A stretch of DNA of 64,000 nt, taken from Staphylotrichum longicolle. Its lineage: Eukaryota > Ascomycota > Sordariomycetes > Sordariales > Chaetomiaceae. The stretch covers positions 868,001 through 932,000 of the forward strand of contig JAHCVI010000001.1 in NCBI GenBank assembly GCA_019096155.1. Reading direction: 5' to 3'. The notes below the pieces were generated by a model. That model saw only the letters and a list, made by a program, of their open reading frames with translations. It had not been told where the DNA came from and did no database searches. The stretch's first letter is position 1. Each line of letters begins with the position of its first letter. The position numbers and the translations under genes were made by a program. Below are positions 55,638-64,000 of the stretch, in pieces.

Positions 55638-58600
55638 CTACTCATCTTCACTTTCCCGCTCAGCATCGCTGTCCCGCTCGTCATCGCTCTCCCATTCCGA
55701 ACCCTCCGAGTCAGTGAGATCCAGTGGACATCCTTCCGGGTGACCGTCACAGAAACAACAATGCCACAGTGTGTCATCAACATCATCTGCCGAGCTTGTT
55801 TCGTCTCCGTCAAGCCTTCGGAGTCCTGAACCCTGGCAAGGCCCCAACAAGGAAAAGTCCGGCCCGAGTAGGTTTTGGGCTCGGGCGGGGAGCTCATCTG
55901 GGTTGGAGTACGTATCAGTTGTTGGTGAGGATACATTGTCTTCGGCTCTGGTGGTTACAAATATGGAGGACTCACGTGTGACGGAGACATTGTTCACCAC
56001 CTGTTCCATCTCTGCCACGACCTTCTGGTCAACCGCAAAGAGGGCAGAAATTCGTCGCTTCCAGGGGCCCAAGATAAATCTGTGGAGGGACTTGGGGTCC
56101 AGAAGATCCAGCCTCAAGATCTGGGGTTCAAACTCATCCATGAGCTTATTGAGCTGTTGAGCGTTTTGCTGCTCTAGGCTGTCGGCCCGGATCTCCTCTG
56201 CAAGTCGTGGATCGCAGATTGCGATGACATGGGGGAGGAAAAAGCGGGGCCTGTTAAGCTCTGTGCTCAGCGACTTTCTCTGTGCTGGGCTCAGAGGTCG
56301 TTTTGCTTGCAGATTCGCTACCAGCTCGAGGTAGCAGCATGTATGGGTCATGTCGAGGGCTTCGAAGGTGAGGAGGCGTACCAGTTCCAAGAACCTGGTG
56401 CGAATCAGGCGTGCATTGTTGACTTGGCTGGAATGCTCGATTTTGCGGTGATGATGAAGCAGGCAATGTCTCTTGGCCATGTTCCTCTCAATGGCGTAAA
56501 GGCTCTTACCAAGGTAATGGTCAGCCCTCCAATCGGCAAGAACATTCCAGTAAGACTTGAGCACCGAACAGCCGTGGCCTCGAAGATTGCACCAACAAAC
56601 GCACTGGTCTCGGACCATGCTCTGGGATAGGCTGTCGGTTATACCGACGTAGAATGGAATGGTGTGGCTGCTGGGCTGACACATCAATTCGCTGTAGAAA
56701 AACCGGCTTAGCATCGTCCTCGATCCCAATGTAGCCGCCATGTGATGCCAGCCAGTGGAAAACGTGTTGAGGTTCAGGCCTAAGGGGTCTTCCAGCCTCT
56801 GCTCCAGGAGTCTCTCGTCCTGTGCCCATCGCCATGCGCTGGACATCACCTTTTCTCCATGAACGTGCAGGTTCTGTTGGAACGTATCGTGACGCCAGAT
56901 CATGACGGGGGCCAGCCCCAGGGCATTACGACATCCAACACCTCGGAACCCCTCATCCCAGAATGTCTCGAATTGTGGAAGAGACAGAAGTGGATGGTGG
57001 AAGATGGTGGTATACTCGGTCGAAACAGACAGATGCCGAGGAACGGTAATGCCAGCGCGGGTCAGAGCGGCGCAGAGGGCGCTGGCGATCTCGTCTGGGA
57101 CACGTGTCGGGTCCCAATCGAGATAGATGCCGAGATTATCTTGTCCCAGTCGTAGCAACTGCCGTCTCCTTTCTGCCAGGTTGGACGCAACGATAGATAC
57201 ACACTCCTTGGATGTGTTCCACAAGTCAATACCGGAATCCGAGTCGAGGTCCAGTGTACAACCCGCCTTTATGAGGGCATCCACAGACTCGCCGTGTTTG
57301 TCGCGCAAAGCACGGCGGACAGGTGTTCTATCCTGCCAACTGAAATATTTTGTAGCATCCTCCGTCACAGTTCCAACATCAATGTGCCGTCGAGCGGCTG
57401 TTGTGAGGAGGCGTTGCAGGCCCTCTGGCCAGGCCTCACAGAGTTGCAGAGCGGTAAACCCCCCTATTCGCTCTGCGACGACATCGGAATCAAGGCTAAT
57501 CACATGATCTAGTTCTTCCAGAGACCGTGATACTAGAGCACGGGCAACTGGACTTAGTCCTATCAAGGTCAATACCAGCGCCGGAACGTCATCGTCCAGA
57601 GCCAGGGCTGCTTACTGCTCACAGTCCTCGGTAAATGATGCAAAATAGACACTACCGAAACCTCTGCTGCTGCCCCAATGACAATCCGAGGAGCGATTTC
57701 AAAATATTGATCAATATATGAGAGAAACATCTCGCTCCTCTGGCATTCTTTCTGAGTAAGTTGATTGCCAGTCGTGGTGCGACAGTATGCCTCAAGGAAC
57801 GACTCGGATACTCTGCTTTGTGCCGTGGTTTGTATTAGCGCAGTCGATATCGCGTACCTGAGATGACCGGGAATACTTACCGAGGAAATCCATTGACATT
57901 CCCTGCTAGATTCCGAACAGTAGCCATTGCCTGCAGGAACCGCAAGGCAACTTCCATTATGCCATGAAGATTGAAATTGGAGCTTCTCCAGAGACCCTCC
58001 AGGAAGTCTAGAAGTATCTGAGCATTCGCCTTTTTATCAGCATGGATACTAACGAACGAAACAGTACAGGAATTGAAGAACACAGCGTCATACTGCTTCA
58101 TGGCCTCGTCCGTCCTCGGTCAGGTCCCACGGCGACGTTTTTCTCTCTCGGTACAGTGACATTACAGCGCTTTCGGCCATTTCCAGTCTGTTGGAGATCT
58201 CTTCCACAGAAAGTCGAGAGTTGTCGTGGGGTATGAGCGCGAACGGTCCACTCAATCTGCAAGACCATAGGAATCCAATTGCTTGAGACAGTGCCTGGTC
58301 GACGGGGCTTTGTGCCCGGGGCATCGTATTTGCGAGTCGGAGTGAAATCCCGGGACGGCCGGCGCCGGTCGTATACTTGACACAGACGCGGTTGAAAGGC
58401 CCAATGAACCGGCCGAATATCACTGGAAACTGAGCCCTGAGGGTTCTGTTCTGCTTGCGGCTGATTCCATTGAATTTGCAACCCTCGCGGTGGTGTGCCA
58501 CCGGCTGTTGGTTCAGATAAAACTCTACTCCCCAAAACGAGTACCAGTATTCCTCTTGGCCTCCGTTCAAGGGACAGTGACATGGCGGGGTCCAAAGAGT

Positions 58601-59670
58601 GCGTTCACCAGTGGCCAAGACACGCACATCTGGGGGAGGGGGTGGGGTGCAAAATGGGTCGACTTCATGGTTGTCTCCAGCAGAGCCTCGATCATGAGAG
58701 AAATGAATAGCCTACGACCGAAGGGAAAATTAGTACCGGCAGCCGAGAGCACTCATGCCTCACGGCGCCCGAGGGCCGGCGGGAACTCACCAGTCCAGAC
58801 ATCTGATCCGAGAAAGCATCCACTTTTGCCAGAAGCTCGGTGATACCCTGACTTGACACAAGGCTCCTGGCCTCTATTGAGCGCATGTCGGTTTGCACCA
58901 CGGTAAGCTTTCCGTTCACGCTCTGCTCGAGATCTCGCACAATCCACTCAGTCCGGGAAACGGATTCCTTGATACTGTGGAGGCTGTCCGAAACAGTGTT
59001 GTCCAACAGGGCCAGCTGGTTGCAGTTGTCTTGTACCTGGAGTCTCAAGTCCCCGAGGGCACTATTTGTAACGTGTGACGCGACATCGAGCCCTTGGACG
59101 GCAGTTCTGATGACCTCGATGCCATCGTTTTGCGAGATATCAAACTTGCTGGACGTGCTCGTTAGCGAAGCCCACTGTATCAGCGAGAAGCAAACGCCGA
59201 AAAACCAGAACAACAAAGTAATGTCCTTACAGGGAGGCAATGTCAATGGCCAGACTCAGGTTGTCAAGAAGGACCTCCAAACTCCGTCGAATCGAAGCCA
59301 TTTCCCCCTCCCGGAAGGGGTAGAGGAGAGCACGGCCGGCATCCTTCATTTTCCCTTTGATGATGCTGGAGTTTGATGGGCCGTTCAACTTCACCACAAG
59401 TAGCTGTAATTTTACCAGCTCATCCTTGCAGTCGAGCAGGCATCGCTGGATGACGGTGTGATCGGCGCCTTGCTGTTGGGCGAGACGGGGTAGGACATCG
59501 TTGAGCGAGTTGAAGACTGCTATCAGACTGTGGACTTGTCTCAGATGGCTGGCAATCTCTTGCTGCCGTCCTTGGACCGAACGGAGGTATGAAACGATGC
59601 CCTGGCAGACTTGGATGCCGAGGGAGACGATGCCGACGGCGCTTCCCGCCACCGAGAGCGGATCTGACAT
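55638..59670 (-). CDS. Large protein with STAND/Helo-like N-terminal domain and ankyrin-like repeats
   Basis: Six exons on the minus strand give one continuous 1228-aa product: 59670-59231, 59148-58791, 58711-58166, 58104-57881, 57812-57616 and 57559-55638. The N-terminus (MSDPLSVAGSAVGIVSLGIQ, then helices with LRQVHSLIAVFNSLNDVL) matches the fungal N-terminal domain found on STAND and ankyrin proteins of nonself recognition. A coiled-coil stretch follows (about 150-265: LALLDNTVSDSLHSIKESVS). The middle region (RVCVKYTTGAGRPGISLRL) is unassigned. Near 590-700 two ankyrin-like units appear (GGFTALQLCEAWPEGLQRLL, DRTPVRRALRDKHGESVDAL). No NACHT or NB-ARC P-loop was seen. The tail has a Cys-rich patch (WHCCFCDGHPEGC) and ends in an acidic Glu/Asp/Ser run. 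Apparent frame breaks at 57.6-58.1 kb are explained by introns, including GTAATG..CGAG and GTAAGC..ATAG. Confidence 0.75.
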
Positions 59671-60975
59671 GTCTGGCCAGCTGCAAAGACGACTTTCTGC
59701 AACTCCTCAACGCTCGAGAATGTCAATAACAAACGGACAATTCCGTGAGCAAGAATGTGAAGGCAGAAGAAGAGTGCTCGAGGTATGCATTGAGTGGGGA
59801 GCGACTTGAGAAGCTCTCGAGAGATTGCCCATCAACCCCTCCCCTCAAACCATTCCGACCGCCTCTTTGGAGGCTCAGCCGCTCGGGCAGACATGCAGCA
59901 GACGACCATTTCGAGCAGCAAGGCTCTGGGCGCATGGCCATCCTGCCATCCCATTCGACAGTTGGACACCCAACGAGAAACCTCCAGAACCGCACGCGTC
60001 GGACAAGGCAGATTTTGACCTGCATGGCGTCTCGAGGCAACCGTTGTTACACTCAAAGTCCAGATTGCCCTCCTCGTCCACGAGGTCAGGCTCGGCATCT
60101 GAGAAGACCACAAAAGACATCACGAGAAGAAGCCAGAATGGAGCCGGCTTTGCCAAGGTCCAAGGCGCAAAGTGAAAAAAAGAATCTGGTTGGCAGCCTG
60201 AGAAGGAACATGCATGGTGCTGCGTCTGATGCATCCCAAGGCAGTCGGGCGGTCCGCGCACCATGAACGGAACAGGAGTCTTTGAACATCGTCTCCGTCG
60301 TGGTCACTTCAAGAAGGACTTAACTAGAGGGTACCAAGCACGACACTGCAAGATGGTGTTGTCTCTACTTATCCCAACAGTCAAAGGTCAAGGAACCATT
60401 GGCATTCGCCGAAACCCAATTCACTCCCTCTGCATTGCGCCCCCCGACTTTGTCCACGACCAAACCCAACAAAAACACACCTCATGCAGCACAGACAAAC
60501 AAAACAAATGCAAAGCCTCCCGCAAACCCTCGAATGCATCCATCCCCATTGCAGCGCCGTTTTCTACCCTCTATAACAGCTATGTGTCATCTATGTCATC
60601 ACTCGGGAAGCACACCGGACCGTTTACCCAGACCCAACCCAACTGTGCCTCTCATCCCGTCATCCCGGTTCCCATCTCTAAGGGGTATCTATCAATGCTC
60701 TCTTCCCTCCCCCTCTCCCCTCTCCCCCCCTCCTCCTCGTCCTCCATCACCGCTAACCCCGACTTCTGACACGGGGATTGACCGGGCGTGTCGTGCATTG
60801 CCCTGCATGTCATTCTATCTGCGAGCGTCTCCTGCAAAAACAGCTTAGGAAGTTGCGTAATGTTTCGTGCGGACGCACGCCGACGCAGTACCCTTGAAGA
60901 CCATTTCCAGCAAACCGCCAGGCGGTAGCTAAAACCTCCCCTTTTTCACAACTCTTGTAGCGGAAAAAGGTCCCC
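59671..60975. other. Upstream region of the STAND-like gene
   Basis: 1.3 kb between minus-strand genes. No convincing exon; open frames have unnatural composition. Pyrimidine-rich stretch at about 60690-60750. Confidence 0.45.
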
Positions 60976-61971
60976 TCAAGCAGTGACCCTCATGTCGGTT
61001 CCCGTGGCCTTCGCGACGCTGCCGTTGGCGTCGTGGGCGACGGCGGGGCTGGCGACGGGCCGCCCGCGCGCCTTCTCGGTCAGGGCCACGATCTCCTTGA
61101 GCATCAGCTCCCGGGTCGTCCTCGTCAGCTCGTCGACGTCGGCGGTGGTGAGGCCGGTGGTGGGGATCGGGTCGAGGACTATTCAAGGAGAAGTCAGTCA
61201 CCTCAGATTGGGAAGGGAGGAAGGGAAAAGGGGGAAGGGGGTGCAAAACGTACCCTTGCAGGGGACCTTGCCAGCGTTGAACTCGAACCCCTTGATCCAG
61301 AGGACGTGGCTGTAGTTGGCGACGACGACGGGCACGATGGGCACCTGGGCCTGGACGGCGAGGTGGAAGGCGCCCTTCTTGAAGGGCAGCAGCATGGGGT
61401 CCTTGGCGTAGCTGCGGGTGCCCTCGGGGAACATGTAGACGCTCTGGCGCTTGTTGCGCATCTCGTCGGCGGCGCCGCTCATGGCCTGGCGGGCGTCCTT
61501 GCTGTTGGCGCGGTCGAGGAAGATGCTGCCGCTCAGGGACATGAACCAGCCCAGGAAGGGGGTCTTCTTGAGCGACGCCTTGGCGGTGACGCTGCAGTAC
61601 TTGGGGAACATGCACCCGAGCATCAGCACGTCGAGCTCCGACTGGTGGTTGCCGATGAAGACGGCCGGGCGGATCTTGTCGAGGTGGCCCTTGGGGTCCT
61701 CTACCTCAAAGGTCACGCCCGTCGACAGGCCCATGAGGTACTTGAAGCTGCGGGCGACGGCCCATTGGGAGAGCTGGTTCAGGCCGAGAAGGCGGAGGAC
61801 GACCGAGGCGATGACGCCGTAGAACGAGCTGATGATCAGGCACAAGTAGGCGGCCAGCGAGCGGGCGACGAAGGCCGCCTTGGGTATCACGGTCGACAGC
61901 GCATAGAAGAACAGCGTCAGAGCGGTGTAGCCGGCCAGGAAGTAGCCGACGTAGGAGAGAAACGCCGCCAT
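60976..61971 (-). CDS. slc1: 1-acyl-sn-glycerol-3-phosphate acyltransferase (Slc1 type)
   Basis: ER/lipid-droplet acyltransferase converting lysophosphatidic acid to phosphatidic acid. Exons 61971-61254 and 61178-60976 encode 306 aa, the usual length. Two N-terminal membrane spans (SYVGYFLAGYTALTLFFYAL and YLCLIISSFYGVIASVVLRL) precede the PlsC domain. The catalytic H-x4-D box is GNHQSELD (His109, Asp114), and the substrate box is FPEGTRS (181-187). The PlsC region continues VPIVPVVVANYSHV. The short second exon adds VLDPIPTTGLTTADVDELTR, a conserved C-terminal strand and helix. The 75-nt intron (GTACGT..AATAG) is phase 1. Confidence 0.96.
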
Positions 61972-63580
61972 GGTTGAATCGAGCGCGGGGTGGGACAGTT
62001 AGGAGTTGGGCTAGGGGACCGAAGATGTCGGCCGTCGGGTGAAGTGGCTGTCGGTGTTGTCGCACCCTGCCAGACTGTTCGCGAGGCAAACTTGGTGGAA
62101 GAGTTTCAGGCTGCGATTTCTGGGAGTGGCGCTGCAACTCGTGGGCGGACCCTCCAAGCGGGGTGTTGAAGCGGGTGATAGTGGCTCGGCAACGGTGGAG
62201 ATGCTGCATCCAGATCTCAGGAGATGTCGGAAGAAAAGAGCAGAAAATGGGATCCGCCCCGTTGCTCGAGGGAGCTGTCACAGGTCAGAGAGAATACGAC
62301 ACGGCAGTCATTTTTCCAGGCCACGACTTGGGACGGAATTGACGGAATTGGCAGCAATGAGCGCACGTGTAACTTTCAACAGAAAAAAAGGATGCAGGTT
62401 TGGGCAGGCTGGCAGGCTGGTGGCAGGGCGGAGTGATGCAGGGCTGCTGTGGGGTGGATGGGATGGGCCGCACATTGCGTCAATTGGCCAACGGATCCCT
62501 GTTTGGCCCACCATGCTCTTCCGAGGTTGAAAATGGTTGGGCTAAATTTTGGGGACTGTGGGGGCCGCAGCAGGTGCACTCACAACCTTGTCTTGAAAGC
62601 TTGGCTCGTGGGACAGCTAACAATTTCCATGTGCCATCGAGGCCATCAGATGATCAGAATCACGGGTGTTGAAGAGGCTTGTGGCGTACGAGGGGGGTCC
62701 ACAGTGTAGGCACTGGTCTTTACAAATATAGAATTACCGAGTGTATTTTCTGACTTTTCTGTCCCAGAATCGTGATACGGTATGTATCCCAATCCAGGAA
62801 AAAAGAAGAAAAACAGCCTTGAATTTGTCTTGGATTGACACCGATCCAGCGCCCCGGTTTGCTGCGCCGTGCAACCTGGATGACGTGAGTCGGCTCAGCA
62901 GGGACTCGGTTCTGCATGTGTTGCAAGAGACATCGAGACGAAACGAATGGATCGATTGGGATAAAGAGCATACCAGTGCGGCCGAAGATAACGGAAACAG
63001 ACCGACCTGGAGCGCATCATGTTACAAGATGGAGGGTGAAACTGCACAGCCTTCACATGCCAATACGGATGATGTAAGTTTACAGAGTAGATCCGTGGAT
63101 GGGCACTGCGTGGACACACAGAGTGTTGCGCTGAGTCCCTGACAGCCCAGGGTGCTTCCTGTTTCGTGGCGGCCCATTCGGCGTTTTAGCCGCAGTTGAA
63201 CGACCGCTGCAGGGCCAAGCCAATGCTTCCCGGTTGCGACTTTGGGGAACAGTGGAGGCCACCTCTGCCTGCACCCACTTCCGATCCGACAACACCCTGC
63301 AAGACCCGACCGTTAAACGCGACAACCGCGACAACATCCGCACAGAACAGCTTCCGCAGATCCTCGACCTTCGCTGCCAACCGCAGCGTGCCGATGGCTT
63401 GACGACTTTGATTCAGTCCTAGAACCATCTGACGCCGGCCGAATGATGACTGCATCTCCACGATCGCCAGTCTCGTGCCGCTAACCACCAGCTCCAAGTT
63501 CCACCCCACAGGTCACAGGTTCCAGCTTGGTTCCAGGTCCCTACCCGCCGGTCCAGTCCCGTCTTCCCAGTCCGTCCGCC
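61972..63580. other. Divergent promoter region SLC1/DENND11-like
   Basis: 1.6 kb upstream region shared by two divergent genes. A 133-codon frame at 62741-63142 lacks domains and context. Nothing else recognised. Confidence 0.45.
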
Positions 63581-64000
63581 ATGGCCGCATCTCGTCGCGG
63601 GCAACCGCCCCTCTCCGTCCGGCTGCCGCAGCCCACCTCGTCCGTCCTGCCCGACCTTCCGCCCGTCTCGGCGCTCTTCCTGATCGACTTCGACGTCAAG
63701 GCCGGCTACACCATCATCTGGAAGCAGGCCGTGCCGGGCCTCGAGCTGGAGGGTACCGTCGAGTACAAGAGTCTACCGTCGGGCCTGCATACGGTTTCCG
63801 ACGATCTCATCTACTTCGTGCACGATGGCGGCCACGCCGGCCTGAGCGCCTTTGTCAACACACCTACCGATGAGGAAGAGACGCGCCATGCGCGCATGAT
63901 AGCCGTGGGCGTGCTGGTGCCCCTCAGCTACGGCCGGCTCGGCCGGGCCTGGCGCCACGCCGAGGGCTTGAAGGATATTGCGGCGAAGCTCGCCGCCGAT
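63581..64000 (+). CDS. DENND11/LCHN-like DENN protein (5' part only)
   Basis: The first 140 codons are open to the right edge, so the gene is truncated by the window. After a Pro-rich start (MAASRRGQPPLSVRLPQPTS) the uDENN-like core reads PPVSALFLIDFDVKAGYTII, VEYKSLPSGLHTVSDDLIYF and MIAVGVLVPLSYGRLGRAWR. This pattern (fidFD..G..i.W.......EGvEyKsLpSG.H....D.iYF) is that of the LCHN/DENND11 (DUF2347) family of DENN proteins, thought to act on Rab-type GTPases. Start chosen as the first ATG just before the conserved core. Confidence 0.85.
   Translation, partial: MAASRRGQPPLSVRLPQPTSSVLPDLPPVSALFLIDFDVKAGYTIIWKQAVPGLELEGTVEYKSLPSGLHTVSDDLIYFVHDGGHAGLSAFVNTPTDEEETRHARMIAVGVLVPLSYGRLGRAWRHAEGLKDIAAKLAAD

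Noticed and set aside
57560..57880. STAND-like gene judged a pseudogene because frames break and a TAA appears
   Set aside because: Introns 57880-57813 and 57615-57560 (donors GTAAGT and GTAAGC, acceptor ATAG after a TTGAC branch-like site) join the frames without any stop.
58105..58165. Frameshift between two exons of the STAND-like gene
   Set aside because: A 61-nt intron (GTAATG..CGAG with CTGAC about 20 nt from its end) restores the frame exactly.
61033..61977. 314-codon frame antisense to the SLC1 gene
   Set aside because: Shadow of the acyltransferase exon; no motif.
1..64000. tRNA, rRNA, CRISPR or complete transposon
   Set aside because: No A-box/B-box pair with cloverleaf potential, no rRNA-like stretch, no regularly spaced repeats, and no transposase or reverse-transcriptase motif was seen on reading; a dedicated scan was not possible.

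Overview
The window is nuclear DNA from a filamentous ascomycete. Genes are GC-rich in codon third positions, most are broken by short introns (about 50-80 nt, GT..AG, some with a CTGAC-like branch site), and the gene set (trifunctional trpC, fused ADE5,7, Zn2Cys6 regulator, GPI wall protein, STAND-type N-terminal domain) is fungal. The Nup188 N-terminus and the overall style suggest a Sordariomycete, probably Sordariales/Chaetomiaceae; this placement is inferred from recall, not from a search.

Layout: 0.5-1.1 kb TIM9 (+); 1.7-7.3 kb NUP188 (-); 8.1-10.5 kb trpC (+) with a perfect CPC1/GCN4 site upstream; 11.5-13.0 kb a BRCT + WGR-like protein (+); 13.2-14.3 kb USE1 SNARE (-); 14.9-16.7 kb NDUFAF7/MidA (+, reading frame broken at a C8 run); 17.0-19.0 kb PTM1 (-); 19.5-21.3 kb U-box cyclophilin (+); 21.6-23.7 kb Zn2Cys6 factor (-); 27.1-28.2 kb KTI12 (+); 29.2-31.4 kb SEC63 (-); 33.3-35.5 kb TPR-DnaJ co-chaperone (-); 36.9-37.8 kb myosin regulatory light chain (-); 38.9-41.5 kb AFI1 (+, one GC-AG intron); 41.7-42.7 kb S-formylglutathione hydrolase (-); 43.1-43.6 kb small secreted Cys protein (-); 44.2-45.3 kb zinc-finger-like hypothetical with an in-frame TAG (-); 46.2-47.3 kb GPI-anchored Thr/Val-rich wall protein (-, apparent paired frameshift); 52.2-54.5 kb ADE5,7 (+); 55.6-59.7 kb a 1228-aa protein with a STAND/Helo-like N-terminus (-); 61.0-62.0 kb SLC1-type acyltransferase (-); 63.6 kb to the edge DENND11/LCHN-like protein (+, partial).

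Most genes are housekeeping: nuclear pore, mitochondrial import and complex I assembly, ER translocation and vesicle traffic, amino-acid and purine synthesis. The accessory-looking parts are the secreted/wall cluster at 43-47 kb, two long gene-poor stretches (23.7-27.1 and 47.4-52.2 kb) and the STAND-like gene. No operon, CRISPR, tRNA, rRNA or intact transposon was seen. Exon boundaries were read by eye from splice signals and frame continuity.
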